From: Nocardioides lianchengensis
GTDB lineage: Bacteria; Actinomycetota; Actinomycetes; Propionibacteriales; Nocardioidaceae
DNA: 64,000 nucleotides
NCBI RefSeq assembly: GCF_900101465.1
Contig: NZ_FMZM01000005.1
Location: 225,384 to 289,383 of the forward strand
Direction: 5' to 3'
A program made the translations under genes and the position numbers. Under the pieces are notes generated by a model. The model made no database searches and had not been told where the DNA came from. It saw only the letters and a list, made by a program, of their open reading frames with translations. This document shows positions 42,233 to 50,693 of the stretch, in pieces; the first letter of the stretch is position 1; each line of letters starts with the position of its first letter.

Positions 42233-43650
42233 TCCGCCGGCTGACCGCCGTCGCCGTCGCCGCCGCGGCAGCGCTCGTGCTGTCGGGCTGCGAGTTCGAC
42301 GGCGCCTACGACCTGCCACTGCCTGGGTCGCCGGTCGACGCCGACAGCTCCTTCGAGATCACCGCCGACTTCGCCGACATCCTCAACGTCGTGCCGCGCT
42401 CGCCGGTCATGGTCGACGACGTCACCGTCGGCGAGGTGACCGACGTCGAGCGGGTCGGCTGGCACGCCCGGATCACCATGCGGGTCCGCGACGACATCGA
42501 GCTGCCCGACAACACCACGGCCGACATCCGCCAGGTCAGCCTGCTCGGCGAGAAGTACGTCGCGCTGGAGGCCCCCGCCGGAGCTGCGGCCAGTGGTCGT
42601 CTGGGTCAGGGCGACACCATCGAGCTGCCCGACACTGGCCGCAACCCCGAGGTCGAGGAGGTGCTGGGCGCCCTGTCCTTCCTGCTCTCCGGCGGTGGCG
42701 TGGCCCAGCTCGGCACCATCACCACCGAGCTCAACGAGGTGATGGGCGGCCGCACCGACCGGCTGCGCAACCTGCTGGGCAACCTGGAGGGCGTCATCGG
42801 CACCCTCGACGCTCAGAAGCTCGACATCGTCCGGGCCCTGGAGTCCCTCAACAGCCTGACCGGCACCCTCAACGCCGAGCGCAAGACCATCACCGGCGCC
42901 CTCGACGTCGCCGGTCCCGCCGTGAAGGTGCTGGCCGCGCAGCACGACGAGCTGATCGGCATGCTGGGGGCGCTCGACGAGCTCGGCGAGGTCGGCACCC
43001 GGGTGATCACCCGGAGCAAGGACGACCTGCTCGCGTCGCTGCGTCACCTGCAGCCGGTGCTGGCCCGCCTGCACGAGGCCGGCGACGCGCTCGCCCCGGG
43101 CCTCAACCTGCTGATCAGCTTCCCGTTCCCCAAGGAGGCCTCCGAGATCGTCAAGGGCGACTACGCCAACACCTCGATCCGGGCCGACATCAGCCTCGAG
43201 AACCTGCTGCCGGACGGCGGGCTGCTGCCACCGATCGACGTCCCCGACCCGGGGGAGGTGGTCGATGCCGTCGTGAAGTGCATCCAGAGCGGCAGCCTCG
43301 GCAGCGCGGCCTGCGCGAAGGTGCTCGACGACCTCGACCTGATCGGCAAGCTGATCCGCGACTGCCGCAAGCCGGCGTACGACGACCGCCCGGTCTGCGT
43401 GGTGGTCAACCTGCTGCCGCCGAACCCCGACCTGGAGGGCGTCGTGCAGCTCCTCGACAACATCCTGGAGCTGCTCGGCCTGCCGGGCATCCCGGGCGTC
43501 GACAGCTCGGGCGTGAACCTGCCCGAGATCCCCGGCATCCCGGGCCTCTCGGGGGTCGCCCGCCTGCAGGCGTCGCTGGCGCTGGGCGACACGGGTGACG
43601 AGGCGTCGGCCGAGCCGACCCTGTCGGCGCTGCTGGGGGGTGCGCGATGA
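42229..43650 (+). CDS. mce4E: Mce4E lipoprotein subunit
   Basis: 473 residues. It starts with a lipoprotein signal whose lipobox is LVLSGC, lipidation Cys at residue 21, as is typical for the E subunit of mce operons (LprN-like). MCE domain NVVPRSPVMVDDVTVGEVTDV follows, then helices and a tail with several Pro-Gly-Ile-Pro turns (LGLPGIPGVDSSG, LPEIPGIPGLSG). GTG start overlaps the mce4D stop (GTGA). Confidence 0.93.
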   Translation: MIRRLTAVAVAAAAALVLSGCEFDGAYDLPLPGSPVDADSSFEITADFADILNVVPRSPVMVDDVTVGEVTDVERVGWHARITMRVRDDIELPDNTTADIRQVSLLGEKYVALEAPAGAAASGRLGQGDTIELPDTGRNPEVEEVLGALSFLLSGGGVAQLGTITTELNEVMGGRTDRLRNLLGNLEGVIGTLDAQKLDIVRALESLNSLTGTLNAERKTITGALDVAGPAVKVLAAQHDELIGMLGALDELGEVGTRVITRSKDDLLASLRHLQPVLARLHEAGDALAPGLNLLISFPFPKEASEIVKGDYANTSIRADISLENLLPDGGLLPPIDVPDPGEVVDAVVKCIQSGSLGSAACAKVLDDLDLIGKLIRDCRKPAYDDRPVCVVVNLLPPNPDLEGVVQLLDNILELLGLPGIPGVDSSGVNLPEIPGIPGLSGVARLQASLALGDTGDEASAEPTLSALLGGAR

Positions 43651-44918
43651 CTCGCGGCAACCGGATCCGGATCCTGGCGTTCGTCGTGCTGAGCGCGGTC
43701 GGGATCGTCTACATCACCGCGACCTACCTGGGCTTCGTCGACCGGGTGCTCGGTCGGGGGATCACGGTGCACGCGACCCTCCCGGCCTCGGGCGGCCTGT
43801 TCGAGGGCAGCGAGGTCACCTACCGCGGCGTCAAGGTCGGCAAGGTCAAGGCCATGCACGCCACCCGCGACGGCGTCCGGCTCGACCTGGCCCTCGAGGA
43901 GGGGACCGAGCTGCCGCTCGACTCGCCGATGTTCGTGCACAACCTCTCGGCGGTGGGGGAGCAGTACCTCGACTTCGAGCCCCCCGACGACGACGGCCCG
44001 TACGCCGAGGACGGCGCGACCATCGCCGGCTCGGAGGAGTCCCTGCCCGTCGACGAGGCCGACCTGCTGGTCGAGGTCGACCAGTTCGTGAGCTCGGTCG
44101 ACCAGGAGAAGCTGCAGGTCGTGGTCGAGGAGCTCGGGACCATGTTCCAGGACACCGGCGCGCCCCTGCAGCGGCTGCTCGACAACGGGCGGCTGTTCGT
44201 CGACGAGGCCGCGGCGCACACCGACGAGACCGTGAAGCTGCTGGACAGCGGGCTCACCGTGCTGGACACCCAGCAGGGCCAGGGCGAGAACATCCGGAGC
44301 TTCTCGCGGGACCTGAGCCTCATCACGAAGGCGCTGCGCGAGAGCGACCGCGACCTCCGCGGCACCCTCGACGGCACGCCGGGCACGGCACGCGAGGTCC
44401 GCAAGCTGCTCGAAGGGCTCGAGCCGTCCCTCCAGGTGCTGCTCGGCAACGCGATCAGCGTCAACCAGGTGGTGGTCTCGCACCTCGCGGGCGTCGAGCA
44501 GCTGCTCGTCACCTACCCGCGGGTGATCGCGTCCGGCTTCACCGGCACGCCCGGGGACGGCTACGGCCACGTCAACCTGCAGCTCGGCTACAGCCAGCCC
44601 CCGTGCACGAAGGGCTACCTGCCGCCCGACCAGTGGCGCGGCACGCAGGACCTGACGGACGGCCCGATCTTCCCCGCCCGCTGCGAGAGCCCGCTCCCGT
44701 ACGCCGCCCGCGGGGCCAACTACGTGCCCGACGCGCGGAGCGGCACCGCGTCGTCCGGCCGCGCGTACCGTTCGTCGTACGACCCGGAGTCGGGCGTGCT
44801 GGAGGGGGCCGTCGACCAGGACGGCGACCCGGTCCGCTACGTCGACCCCGGCAACCTGTCGATCCTGGGAGGGGACTCGTGGAAGTGGCTCCTGGTGGGT
44901 CCGGTGGCCAGCAAGTGA
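43647..44918 (+). CDS. mce4F: Mce4F subunit
   Basis: 423 residues. Anchor at about 6-25 (IRILAFVVLSAVGIVYITATYLG), MCE domain SGGLFEGSEVTYRGVKVGKVKAM, helical region (LRESDRDLRGTLDGTPGTAREVRK), and a C-terminal domain with two cysteines (QPPCTKGYLP, PARCESPLPY). ATG overlaps the mce4E stop (ATGA). Last of the six Mce chains. Confidence 0.93.
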   Translation: MTRGNRIRILAFVVLSAVGIVYITATYLGFVDRVLGRGITVHATLPASGGLFEGSEVTYRGVKVGKVKAMHATRDGVRLDLALEEGTELPLDSPMFVHNLSAVGEQYLDFEPPDDDGPYAEDGATIAGSEESLPVDEADLLVEVDQFVSSVDQEKLQVVVEELGTMFQDTGAPLQRLLDNGRLFVDEAAAHTDETVKLLDSGLTVLDTQQGQGENIRSFSRDLSLITKALRESDRDLRGTLDGTPGTAREVRKLLEGLEPSLQVLLGNAISVNQVVVSHLAGVEQLLVTYPRVIASGFTGTPGDGYGHVNLQLGYSQPPCTKGYLPPDQWRGTQDLTDGPIFPARCESPLPYAARGANYVPDARSGTASSGRAYRSSYDPESGVLEGAVDQDGDPVRYVDPGNLSILGGDSWKWLLVGPVASK

Positions 44919-45493
44919 GCGGCCCCGAGAACGGCTCGAAGCGAGTGCGGCTGAACCTGCTGCTCTACGTCGTCGTCCTGGTGGTGGCCGCGGCCGCGGT
45001 GGTCGTCGGTGTCTCCGTCGTCGACCGGCTGCGCGACGACCCGGCCCCGTCGTCGTTGCCCGGGGAGCAGGACGTGCAGGCGGTGGCGCTCGACGAGTCC
45101 GACGACGAGGAGCAGGAGCGGCTCGCCGCCGTCGTCGAGGCCGCCACGGCCGAGAGCAACGCCCTGCTCAACATCACCCACGAGGACCCGCAGGCCTCCT
45201 TCGACGCGGTGCTGGCCGGCGCGACGGGGGAGTTCCGCGACCAGTTCGAGAAGGCGGTCAGCGCGGTCAGCAAGAGCCTGAAGGAGAACCGGTCGGTCCA
45301 GGAGAGCGACGTGGTGTGGACGGGCGTCGTGGCGGCCGACGCCGACTCGGCCACGGTCGCGGTGGCGGCGTCCGGCACCGTGACGAACAAGCTCCTGGAG
45401 GGCAAGCAGGACGCCCGCAACTACCGACTGCAGCTGGAGCTCGTCCTCGAGGACGGCGCCTGGCTGACCCGCGACCTGCAGTTCGTGGGCTGA
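44915..45493 (+). CDS. Mce-associated membrane protein (Mam4A-like)
   Basis: 192 residues with one N-terminal membrane helix (RLNLLLYVVVLVVAAAAVVVG) and an extracytoplasmic NTF2-like domain in which NITHEDPQASFDAVLAG and a beta-rich C-terminal half (YRLQLELVLEDGAWLTRDLQFV) are typical of mce-associated proteins. These stabilise the importer. GTG at 44915 overlaps the mce4F stop (GTGA); a GTG 35 bases upstream is the alternative. Confidence 0.87.
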   Translation: MSGPENGSKRVRLNLLLYVVVLVVAAAAVVVGVSVVDRLRDDPAPSSLPGEQDVQAVALDESDDEEQERLAAVVEAATAESNALLNITHEDPQASFDAVLAGATGEFRDQFEKAVSAVSKSLKENRSVQESDVVWTGVVAADADSATVAVAASGTVTNKLLEGKQDARNYRLQLELVLEDGAWLTRDLQFVG

Positions 45494-45503
45494 GGAGGAC
45501 GCG

Positions 45504-46307
45504 ATGACCGACCGACCACGCCGGACCACGTCCCGCACCGCCGCCGCCCGTCCCCGCCGGCTCGCCGGTCAGGGCGGTACGACGACGCCCGCGGCCCCGG
45601 GGCCGACCGCCGCCGACACGGCGGTCGAGGAGTTCGACCTCGACGAGCCGGACCGCGTCGAGGAGGTCCCCGAGTCCGAGTCCGACATTGAGCCCGACTC
45701 CGTCGAGTCTCCAGCCGAGGACTCCGCCGAGCCCGCTGCGCCCGCGGCCCGGCCCGGGCTGTTCGCCGGCTCCCGGGTCACCCGGGTGCTGCTCGCCGCG
45801 ATCGTCGCGCTGACCGTCGTCACGGTGGCGATGGCCGTCTACCTCGGCGTCTCCGACGACGATCCCGCGGCGGCGGGCGCGCCGACCGAGGCGGGCGCGA
45901 TCGCCGTCCCGTCGGACCGACCGATCCTGCTGCCCTGGGCCGACGCGCAGCGGGCGGCGTCGGCCGCCGCGGAGGCGGCGACCTCGATCGTCAGCACGTC
46001 GTGGCAGGACTACGACGAGCAGGTGACGAAGGCGACGGCGCTGATGACCCCGTCGTTCGCCGAGGAGTTCAGCACCACCAAGAGCGACGTCCGCGAGGGT
46101 GTCGTCACCGACAAGATCGAGGTGCAGGCCCGGGTCGTGGCCCAGAGCGTCGTACGGGCCAACCGCACCGAGGTGCAGGCCCTGGTCTTCCTGAACCAGT
46201 ACATCACCCGCGACGGGGGCGACACGACGTACTCGCCCTACCGCGCGCTGGTGACCGTCGTGAACACCGACGGTGGGTGGCTGGTCTCCGAGATGGAGAC
46301 CAAGTGA
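45504..46307 (+). CDS. Mce-associated membrane protein (Mam4B-like)
   Basis: 267 residues. A long acidic, disordered N-terminal region of about 85 residues (EEFDLDEPDRVEEVPESESD) precedes one membrane helix (VLLAAIVALTVVTVAMAVYLG) and an NTF2-like domain ending GGWLVSEMETK. It has GGAGG just before ATG 45504. Last gene of the mce4 operon; the next gene has its own KstR operator. Confidence 0.87.
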   Translation: MTDRPRRTTSRTAAARPRRLAGQGGTTTPAAPGPTAADTAVEEFDLDEPDRVEEVPESESDIEPDSVESPAEDSAEPAAPAARPGLFAGSRVTRVLLAAIVALTVVTVAMAVYLGVSDDDPAAAGAPTEAGAIAVPSDRPILLPWADAQRAASAAAEAATSIVSTSWQDYDEQVTKATALMTPSFAEEFSTTKSDVREGVVTDKIEVQARVVAQSVVRANRTEVQALVFLNQYITRDGGDTTYSPYRALVTVVNTDGGWLVSEMETK

Positions 46308-46375
46308 CGGGTCCTCGCAGGGCGCGGGACGGTGCTGGACAACCCCTGGGGCGCCGGTTAGGTTTCTGACTGAAC

Positions 46376-46389
46376 TAGAACACGTTCCA
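46376..46389 (+). promoter_or_regulatory. KstR operator for the reductase-ferredoxin-HSD operon
   Basis: TAGAACACGTTCCA, full match to TnnAACnnGTTnnA, 36 bases before the GTG at 46425. Confidence 0.88.
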
Positions 46390-46424
46390 GTTGTGGGGCG
46401 CCGAGCGGAAGGGGCCGAACCGCG

Positions 46425-47393
46425 GTGATCGTCGAGACCGACCTGCTCATCGTCGGCGCCGGCCCGACCGGGCTGTTCGCCGCCTACTACGCCGGTTTCC
46501 GGGGACACCGTGTCGCGGTCGTCGACTCGCTGCCCGAGCTGGGCGGCCAGATCACCGCCATGTACCCCGAGAAGCAGATCCTCGACGTCGCCGGCTTCCC
46601 GAGCGTCAAGGGTCGTGACCTGGTCGCCGGGCTGGTCGAGCAGGCCAACACCGCGAAGCCGGAGTACCTGCTGGGTCGCACCGCCCGGACCCTCGAGCAC
46701 CGCGACGACGGCGTGACGGTCGGCCTCGACGACGGCACCGAGGTGCGGGCCGGGGCCGTGCTGGTCACCGCCGGCATCGGCAAGTTCAGTCCGCGCCCGC
46801 TGCCGGTCGGGGAGGACTGGCTGGGCCGGGGGCTGGAGTTCTTCGTCCCGAGCTTCGCGCCGTACGCCGGCAAGGACGTGGTGATCGTCGGTGGCGGCGA
46901 CAGCGCCTTCGACTGGGCGCTCCACCTGGAGCCGATCGCCCGCTCGGTCACCCTCGTGCACCGGCGCGACGCGTTCCGCGCCCACGAGCGCACCGTCCAG
47001 CAGGTCCGCGACTCGTCGGTCCGCATCGTCACCCAGGCCCAGGTGTCCGCGATCGACGGTGACGGCACGGTCGCGTCGGTCGACGTGACGGTCGGTGAGG
47101 AGACCACGACCTACCCCGCCCAGGCGGTGGTCGCCGCGCTCGGCTTCGTCGCCGACCTCGGGCCGCTCCAGCAGTGGGGGATCGAGGTTCACAAGCGCCA
47201 CGTGGTGGTCGACCCGTCGATGCGCACGAGCCTCGCCCGCGTCTTCGCGGCGGGCGACATCACGGAGTACCCCGGCAAGGTCCGGCTGATCGCCGTCGGC
47301 TTCGGCGAGGCCGCGACCGCCGTCAACAACGCGACCGTCGCGATCGACCCGACCGCGCACGTGTTCCCCGGCCACTCCAGTGAAGGGACCTAG
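46425..47393 (+). CDS. Ferredoxin-NADP reductase, thioredoxin-reductase-like type
   Basis: 322 residues. FAD-binding motif LLIVGAGPTGLFAAYYAG at the N-terminus, NAD(P)H motif VVIVGGGDSAFDWAL in the middle, and the C-terminal FAD contact VFAAGDITEYPGK. There is no CxxC redox pair as found in thioredoxin reductases, which fits the YumC-like type-2 ferredoxin-NADP reductases. It sits five bases upstream of an fdxD-like ferredoxin gene and behind a KstR operator, so it probably delivers electrons to steroid-modifying cytochromes P450 or Rieske oxygenases through that ferredoxin. Confidence 0.9.
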   Translation: MIVETDLLIVGAGPTGLFAAYYAGFRGHRVAVVDSLPELGGQITAMYPEKQILDVAGFPSVKGRDLVAGLVEQANTAKPEYLLGRTARTLEHRDDGVTVGLDDGTEVRAGAVLVTAGIGKFSPRPLPVGEDWLGRGLEFFVPSFAPYAGKDVVIVGGGDSAFDWALHLEPIARSVTLVHRRDAFRAHERTVQQVRDSSVRIVTQAQVSAIDGDGTVASVDVTVGEETTTYPAQAVVAALGFVADLGPLQQWGIEVHKRHVVVDPSMRTSLARVFAAGDITEYPGKVRLIAVGFGEAATAVNNATVAIDPTAHVFPGHSSEGT

Positions 47394-47398
47394 TAGCC

Positions 47399-47590
47399 AT
47401 GAAGATCAAGGTGGACTTCGACCTCTGCGAGTCCAACGCCCTGTGTGAGGCGATGGCACCCGAGGTGTTCGAGCTGGACGACGACGACTTCCTCCAGCTG
47501 AAGACCGAAGAGACGACGCCTGAGAACGTCGACAACGTCAAGCGTGCCGTGGCGGCCTGCCCGCGCGCCGCGATCACCCTGGAGGGCTGA
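47399..47590 (+). CDS. fdxD: FdxD-like 3Fe-4S ferredoxin
   Basis: 63 residues. Three cluster cysteines are visible at 10, 16 and 54 (DLCESNALCEAMAP and AAVAACPRAA... region), with Asn13 where a fourth Cys would sit, so a 3Fe-4S or labile 4Fe-4S cluster is expected. Mycobacterial FdxD (Rv3503c) has the same pattern and the same neighbourhood next to mce4 and hsd4A, and serves the steroid P450s. Located between its likely reductase and hsd4A. Confidence 0.92.
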   Translation: MKIKVDFDLCESNALCEAMAPEVFELDDDDFLQLKTEETTPENVDNVKRAVAACPRAAITLEG

Positions 47591-47592
47591 GG

Positions 47593-48501
47593 ATGTCCGT
47601 CAACCTGGACGCGCCCCTGGACGGCAAGGTCGCGATCGTCACCGGCTCCGGAGCCGGGCTGGGGCGCGCCGAGGCACTGGCCCTGGCCGACGCCGGGGCC
47701 CGGATCGTCCTCAACGATCTGCCCGGCGGTGCTGACGAGGCCGCCGAGGAGATCCGCTCGCGCGGCGGCGAGGCGAGCGTGGTCGCCGGCGACGTCGGCG
47801 AGCGGACGACGGCCGACGCGATGGTCGCCGCCGCGGTCGACGGGTTCGGACGGCTGGACATCGTGGTGAACAACGCCGGCATGACCCGCGACCGGATGCT
47901 GTTCAACATGTCCGACGAGGAGTGGGACGCGATCATGCACGTCCACCTCCGCGGGCACTTCCTGCTCAGCCGCAACGCCTCGTCGTACTGGCGGGCGCAG
48001 GCGAAGTCCACCGGTGCCCCGGTGGAGGCCAGCGTCGTCAACACCGCCTCGGAGGCCTTCCTCAGCGGGCCGCCCGGACAGGCCAACTACGGCGCGGCCA
48101 AGGCCGGCATCGCGGCGCTCACCGTCTCGACCGCCCGGGCGATGGCCAGCAGCGGCGTCCGGGCCAACGCGATCTGCCCGCGGGCCCGCACCGCGATGAC
48201 GGCCCAGGTCTTCGGCGAGGACACGTCGGGCGAGTCGGTCGACCCGTACTCGCCCGACCACGTCGCTCCGCTGGTGGCCTACCTGAGCTCGCCGGCCGCC
48301 GCCAACATCACCGGCCAGGTCTTCGTCGTGTACGGCGGGATGGTCGCGCTGATCGCCCCGCCGACCCTGGAGCAGCGCTTCGACGCGTCGGGGTCGGTCT
48401 GGGACCTCGACGACCTCGACAAGCAGGTCGGCTCCTACTTCGAGGACCGCGACCCACTGCAGGGCTTCGCGGCCGACTCGATCATGAGGCTGCAGGCGTG
48501 A
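47593..48501 (+). CDS. hsd4A: Hsd4A-like short-chain dehydrogenase (steroid side-chain 3-hydroxyacyl-CoA / 17-beta-HSD type)
   Basis: 302 residues. Cofactor motif VAIVTGSGAGLGRAEALALA, VNNAGMTRD, and the catalytic Ser...Tyr-x3-Lys as NTASEAFLS and YGAAKAG. The C-terminal extension (GSVWDLDDLDKQVGSYFEDRDPLQGFAAD) matches the Hsd4A/MFE-2-like SDR group, which oxidises the 22-hydroxy intermediate in cholesterol side-chain beta-oxidation in mycobacteria (Rv3502c). Starts two bases after fdxD; its stop overlaps the next SDR start. Confidence 0.9.
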   Translation: MSVNLDAPLDGKVAIVTGSGAGLGRAEALALADAGARIVLNDLPGGADEAAEEIRSRGGEASVVAGDVGERTTADAMVAAAVDGFGRLDIVVNNAGMTRDRMLFNMSDEEWDAIMHVHLRGHFLLSRNASSYWRAQAKSTGAPVEASVVNTASEAFLSGPPGQANYGAAKAGIAALTVSTARAMASSGVRANAICPRARTAMTAQVFGEDTSGESVDPYSPDHVAPLVAYLSSPAAANITGQVFVVYGGMVALIAPPTLEQRFDASGSVWDLDDLDKQVGSYFEDRDPLQGFAADSIMRLQA

Positions 48502-49262
48502 GCGGCCGGCGGCTCGCGGGCAAGGTCGCGATCGTCACGGGCGGTGCCATGGGGCAGGGGGCGGGCATCGTCCGCGCCTACGTCGCCGAGGGGGCCAAGG
48601 TCGCGATCGCCGACGTGGCCAAGGACGAGGGTCAGGCGCTCGCCGACGAGCTCGGCGCCGACGTCGCGACCTTCCACCCCCACGACGTGAGCGACGAGGC
48701 CTCCTGGGTGGCCCTGGTCGCCGAGACCAACGAGCGCTACGGCCCGGTCTCGATCCTGGCCAACAACGCCGGGGTGCTCCGCTTCGGCCAGATCGAGCGT
48801 CAGGACATCGACGACCTGGAGCTGCTGTTCCGGGTCAACCAGCTCGGGCCCTTCCTCGGGATGAAGGCGGTCGCCCGCACGATGCGCAAGAACGGCGGCG
48901 GCTCGATCATCAACGCCTCGTCCACCGAGGGCCTGGGGGGCATGGCCGGCACGGTCGCCTACGGCGCGACCAAGTTCGCGGTCCGCGGGATGACGAAGGG
49001 TGCGGCCCACGAGCTCGGCCCCCACAACATCCGGGTCAACTCGGTGCACCCCGGCATGATCGACACTCCGATGACCCGGGTCCACGGCGGCGACGCCGCC
49101 ATGGAGTACGGCGCCGCCAAGGTCCCCCTGCGGCGCGTCGGCCACCCCGAGGACGTGGCCCCGCTCTACGTGTTCCTGGGCAGCGACGAGTCGTCGTACA
49201 TCAACGGGGCCGAGATCGCCATCGACGGTGGGGTCACCGCGACCCACGCCTTCGGCGGTTGA
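48498..49262 (+). CDS. SDR-family oxidoreductase, FabG3/20-beta-hydroxysteroid dehydrogenase-like
   Basis: 254 residues, classical SDR. Motifs: VAIVTGGAMGQGAG, LANNAGVLR, SSTEGLGG with the catalytic Ser region and YGATKFAVRGMTK with Tyr and Lys, and the ending GAEIAIDGGVTATHAFGG. The pattern ELGPHNIRVNSVHPGMIDTPMT is close to mycobacterial FabG3 (Rv2002), a 3-alpha/20-beta-hydroxysteroid dehydrogenase. GTG start overlaps the hsd4A stop (GTGA), so it is part of the KstR-controlled operon. Confidence 0.87.
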   Translation: MSGRRLAGKVAIVTGGAMGQGAGIVRAYVAEGAKVAIADVAKDEGQALADELGADVATFHPHDVSDEASWVALVAETNERYGPVSILANNAGVLRFGQIERQDIDDLELLFRVNQLGPFLGMKAVARTMRKNGGGSIINASSTEGLGGMAGTVAYGATKFAVRGMTKGAAHELGPHNIRVNSVHPGMIDTPMTRVHGGDAAMEYGAAKVPLRRVGHPEDVAPLYVFLGSDESSYINGAEIAIDGGVTATHAFGG

Positions 49263-49319
49263 GTGAGACACATCTCTACCCCTGCCCACCCTGACAGTGG
49301 AACTGTGAGAGTCTGAGCC

Positions 49320-49817
49320 ATGGCCAACCAGCGCGCGCAGATCGTCATGAGCGAGGCCGAGCAGCTCGAGTTCCTGCAGCAGCAGCGCTCGTGCACGCTC
49401 GGGTCCTTCGGTCCCCAGGGCCAGATCCACCTGGTCGGCATGTGGTACGGCGTGCTCGACGGTCAGATCTGGTTCGAGACCAAGCGCAAGGCCCAGAAGA
49501 CGGTCAACCTGCGTCGCGACCCGCGGTGCAGCTTCCTCGTCGAGGCCGGCCACACCTACGACCAGCTGCGCGGCCTGGCCATCGAGGGCACGGCCGAGGT
49601 GGTCGACGACGAGAGCGTCGTCTGGGACGTCTGCGTGAACATCTTCGAGCGCTACAACGCGCCGTACACCGAGGAGCTGCGGCCCTTCGTGGAGTTCATG
49701 GCCCACAACCGGGTGGCCGTCCGGCTCGACGTCGACCGGGTGCGCACCTGGGACCACCGCAAGCTCGGGATGGACCCGATCGAGCTCGGCGGCTCGACCG
49801 CGGCCTTCCTCGAATGA
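49320..49817 (+). CDS. PPOX-class split-barrel FMN/F420 protein
   Basis: 165 residues. RSCTLGSFGPQGQIHLVGMWYG, FETKRKAQKTVNLRRDPRCSFLVE and LAIEGTAEVVDD are standard for pyridoxamine-phosphate-oxidase-like flavin/F420 binding proteins. It starts 57 bases after the SDR stop, and its own end converges on kstR with 11 bases between. A role as an F420-dependent reductase for steroid intermediates is possible but only from position. Confidence 0.85.
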   Translation: MANQRAQIVMSEAEQLEFLQQQRSCTLGSFGPQGQIHLVGMWYGVLDGQIWFETKRKAQKTVNLRRDPRCSFLVEAGHTYDQLRGLAIEGTAEVVDDESVVWDVCVNIFERYNAPYTEELRPFVEFMAHNRVAVRLDVDRVRTWDHRKLGMDPIELGGSTAAFLE

Positions 49818-49828
49818 GGTCGGACAGC

Positions 49829-50470
49829 TCAGTCGCGCAGCAGCAGGCCGACCGCGGTCTCCATGTGCTGCGCGGTCTCCGGCGCCGTGGAGCGGCCGGT
49901 CACCCAGGCGACCAGGGCCGAGAGCCACACGTCGCCGATGACGCGTGCGATGGCGACGTCGGTGTCGGTGAGGTCCGTCAGGTCGGTCTGCTCGGGGTGC
50001 ATGGCCCGGGTCATCATCTGGGTCAGCAGCATGCCGACCGTGTGGATCTCGGCCTGCACGGAGGCGTCGGCGAACATGAAGGCGCGGGTCAACGCCTCGG
50101 TCAGGTGGGCATCGCCCTGCATGCCGCGGGTGGTGCGCTTCAGGACGTGGATGACCCGCTCGGCCGCGGTGTCGCCGGGGACCGGCTTGTCCCGCAGGGC
50201 CACGTCGGCCCGCTCCAGCTCGCGGCCGAGCGCCGAGACGAGCAGGTGGATCTTCGAGGGGAAGTAGCGGTAGAGGGTGCCGAGGGCCACGTCGGCCCGC
50301 TCGGCGACCGCCCGCATCTGCACCGCGTCGAAGCCGCCGGTCGACGCGAGCTCGATGGTCGCGTCGAGGATGCGCTTGCGCCGATCGCGCTGGGCGGCGG
50401 ACCCCAGGTCCTCGACACTGAGCGAGTTGGCGGTGCTCGCCGTGTTTGCGGTGCTCAAGGGGGCCCCCAT
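49829..50470 (-). CDS. kstR: KstR, TetR-family repressor of steroid catabolism
   Basis: 213 residues. The DNA-binding half (QRDRRKRILDATIELASTGG, VQMRAVAERADVALGTLYRYFPSKIHLL) is nearly the same as in mycobacterial KstR (Rv3574), and the ligand domain keeps AFMFADASVQAE and IGDVWLSALVAWVTGR. KstR represses cholesterol uptake and side-chain/ring catabolism genes until a 3-oxo-cholestenoyl-CoA-type ligand binds. A KstR-type palindrome lies upstream (50592..50605), so autoregulation is expected. Eight such sites occur in this window. Confidence 0.95.
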   Translation of the reverse strand: MGAPLSTANTASTANSLSVEDLGSAAQRDRRKRILDATIELASTGGFDAVQMRAVAERADVALGTLYRYFPSKIHLLVSALGRELERADVALRDKPVPGDTAAERVIHVLKRTTRGMQGDAHLTEALTRAFMFADASVQAEIHTVGMLLTQMMTRAMHPEQTDLTDLTDTDVAIARVIGDVWLSALVAWVTGRSTAPETAQHMETAVGLLLRD

Positions 50471-50693
50471 GCGTTCGTCGCGTCTGCGGTGGAGTCGTGG
50501 TCACCGACACGTGGTGGCGACGGCGCTGTCGCGTGCGTGGCGATGAGGAAACCAGATGGCGGCACTAGGCTATCAACCGGTGGGACATGATAGGAACACG
50601 TTCCACTTCGTCCGGCCCGGCGGGTCACCGTTCCCGGCAAGTGTCCGAATGCCGTTCATGAGCCCAGCAAGTCGTAGAGAGAGTCGGGACGAG
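50471..50693. promoter_or_regulatory. Divergent kstR / glycosyltransferase regulatory region
   Basis: 223 bases between kstR and the glycosyltransferase start, holding one KstR-type palindrome. A reading frame in phase with the glycosyltransferase extends back to 50556, but the residues before MRVALLSYRS look non-coding. Confidence 0.7.
50592..50605. promoter_or_regulatory. KstR operator between kstR and the glycosyltransferase
   Basis: AGGAACACGTTCCA; inner 12 bases GGAACACGTTCC form a perfect palindrome, one mismatch to TnnAACnnGTTnnA at the first base. It is 121 bases before kstR and 88 bases before the glycosyltransferase start. Confidence 0.82.

Noticed and set aside
49290..49305. Possible additional KstR box before the PPOX gene (GTGGAACTGTGAGAG)
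   Set aside because: Only the left half AAC matches; the GTT half is absent.
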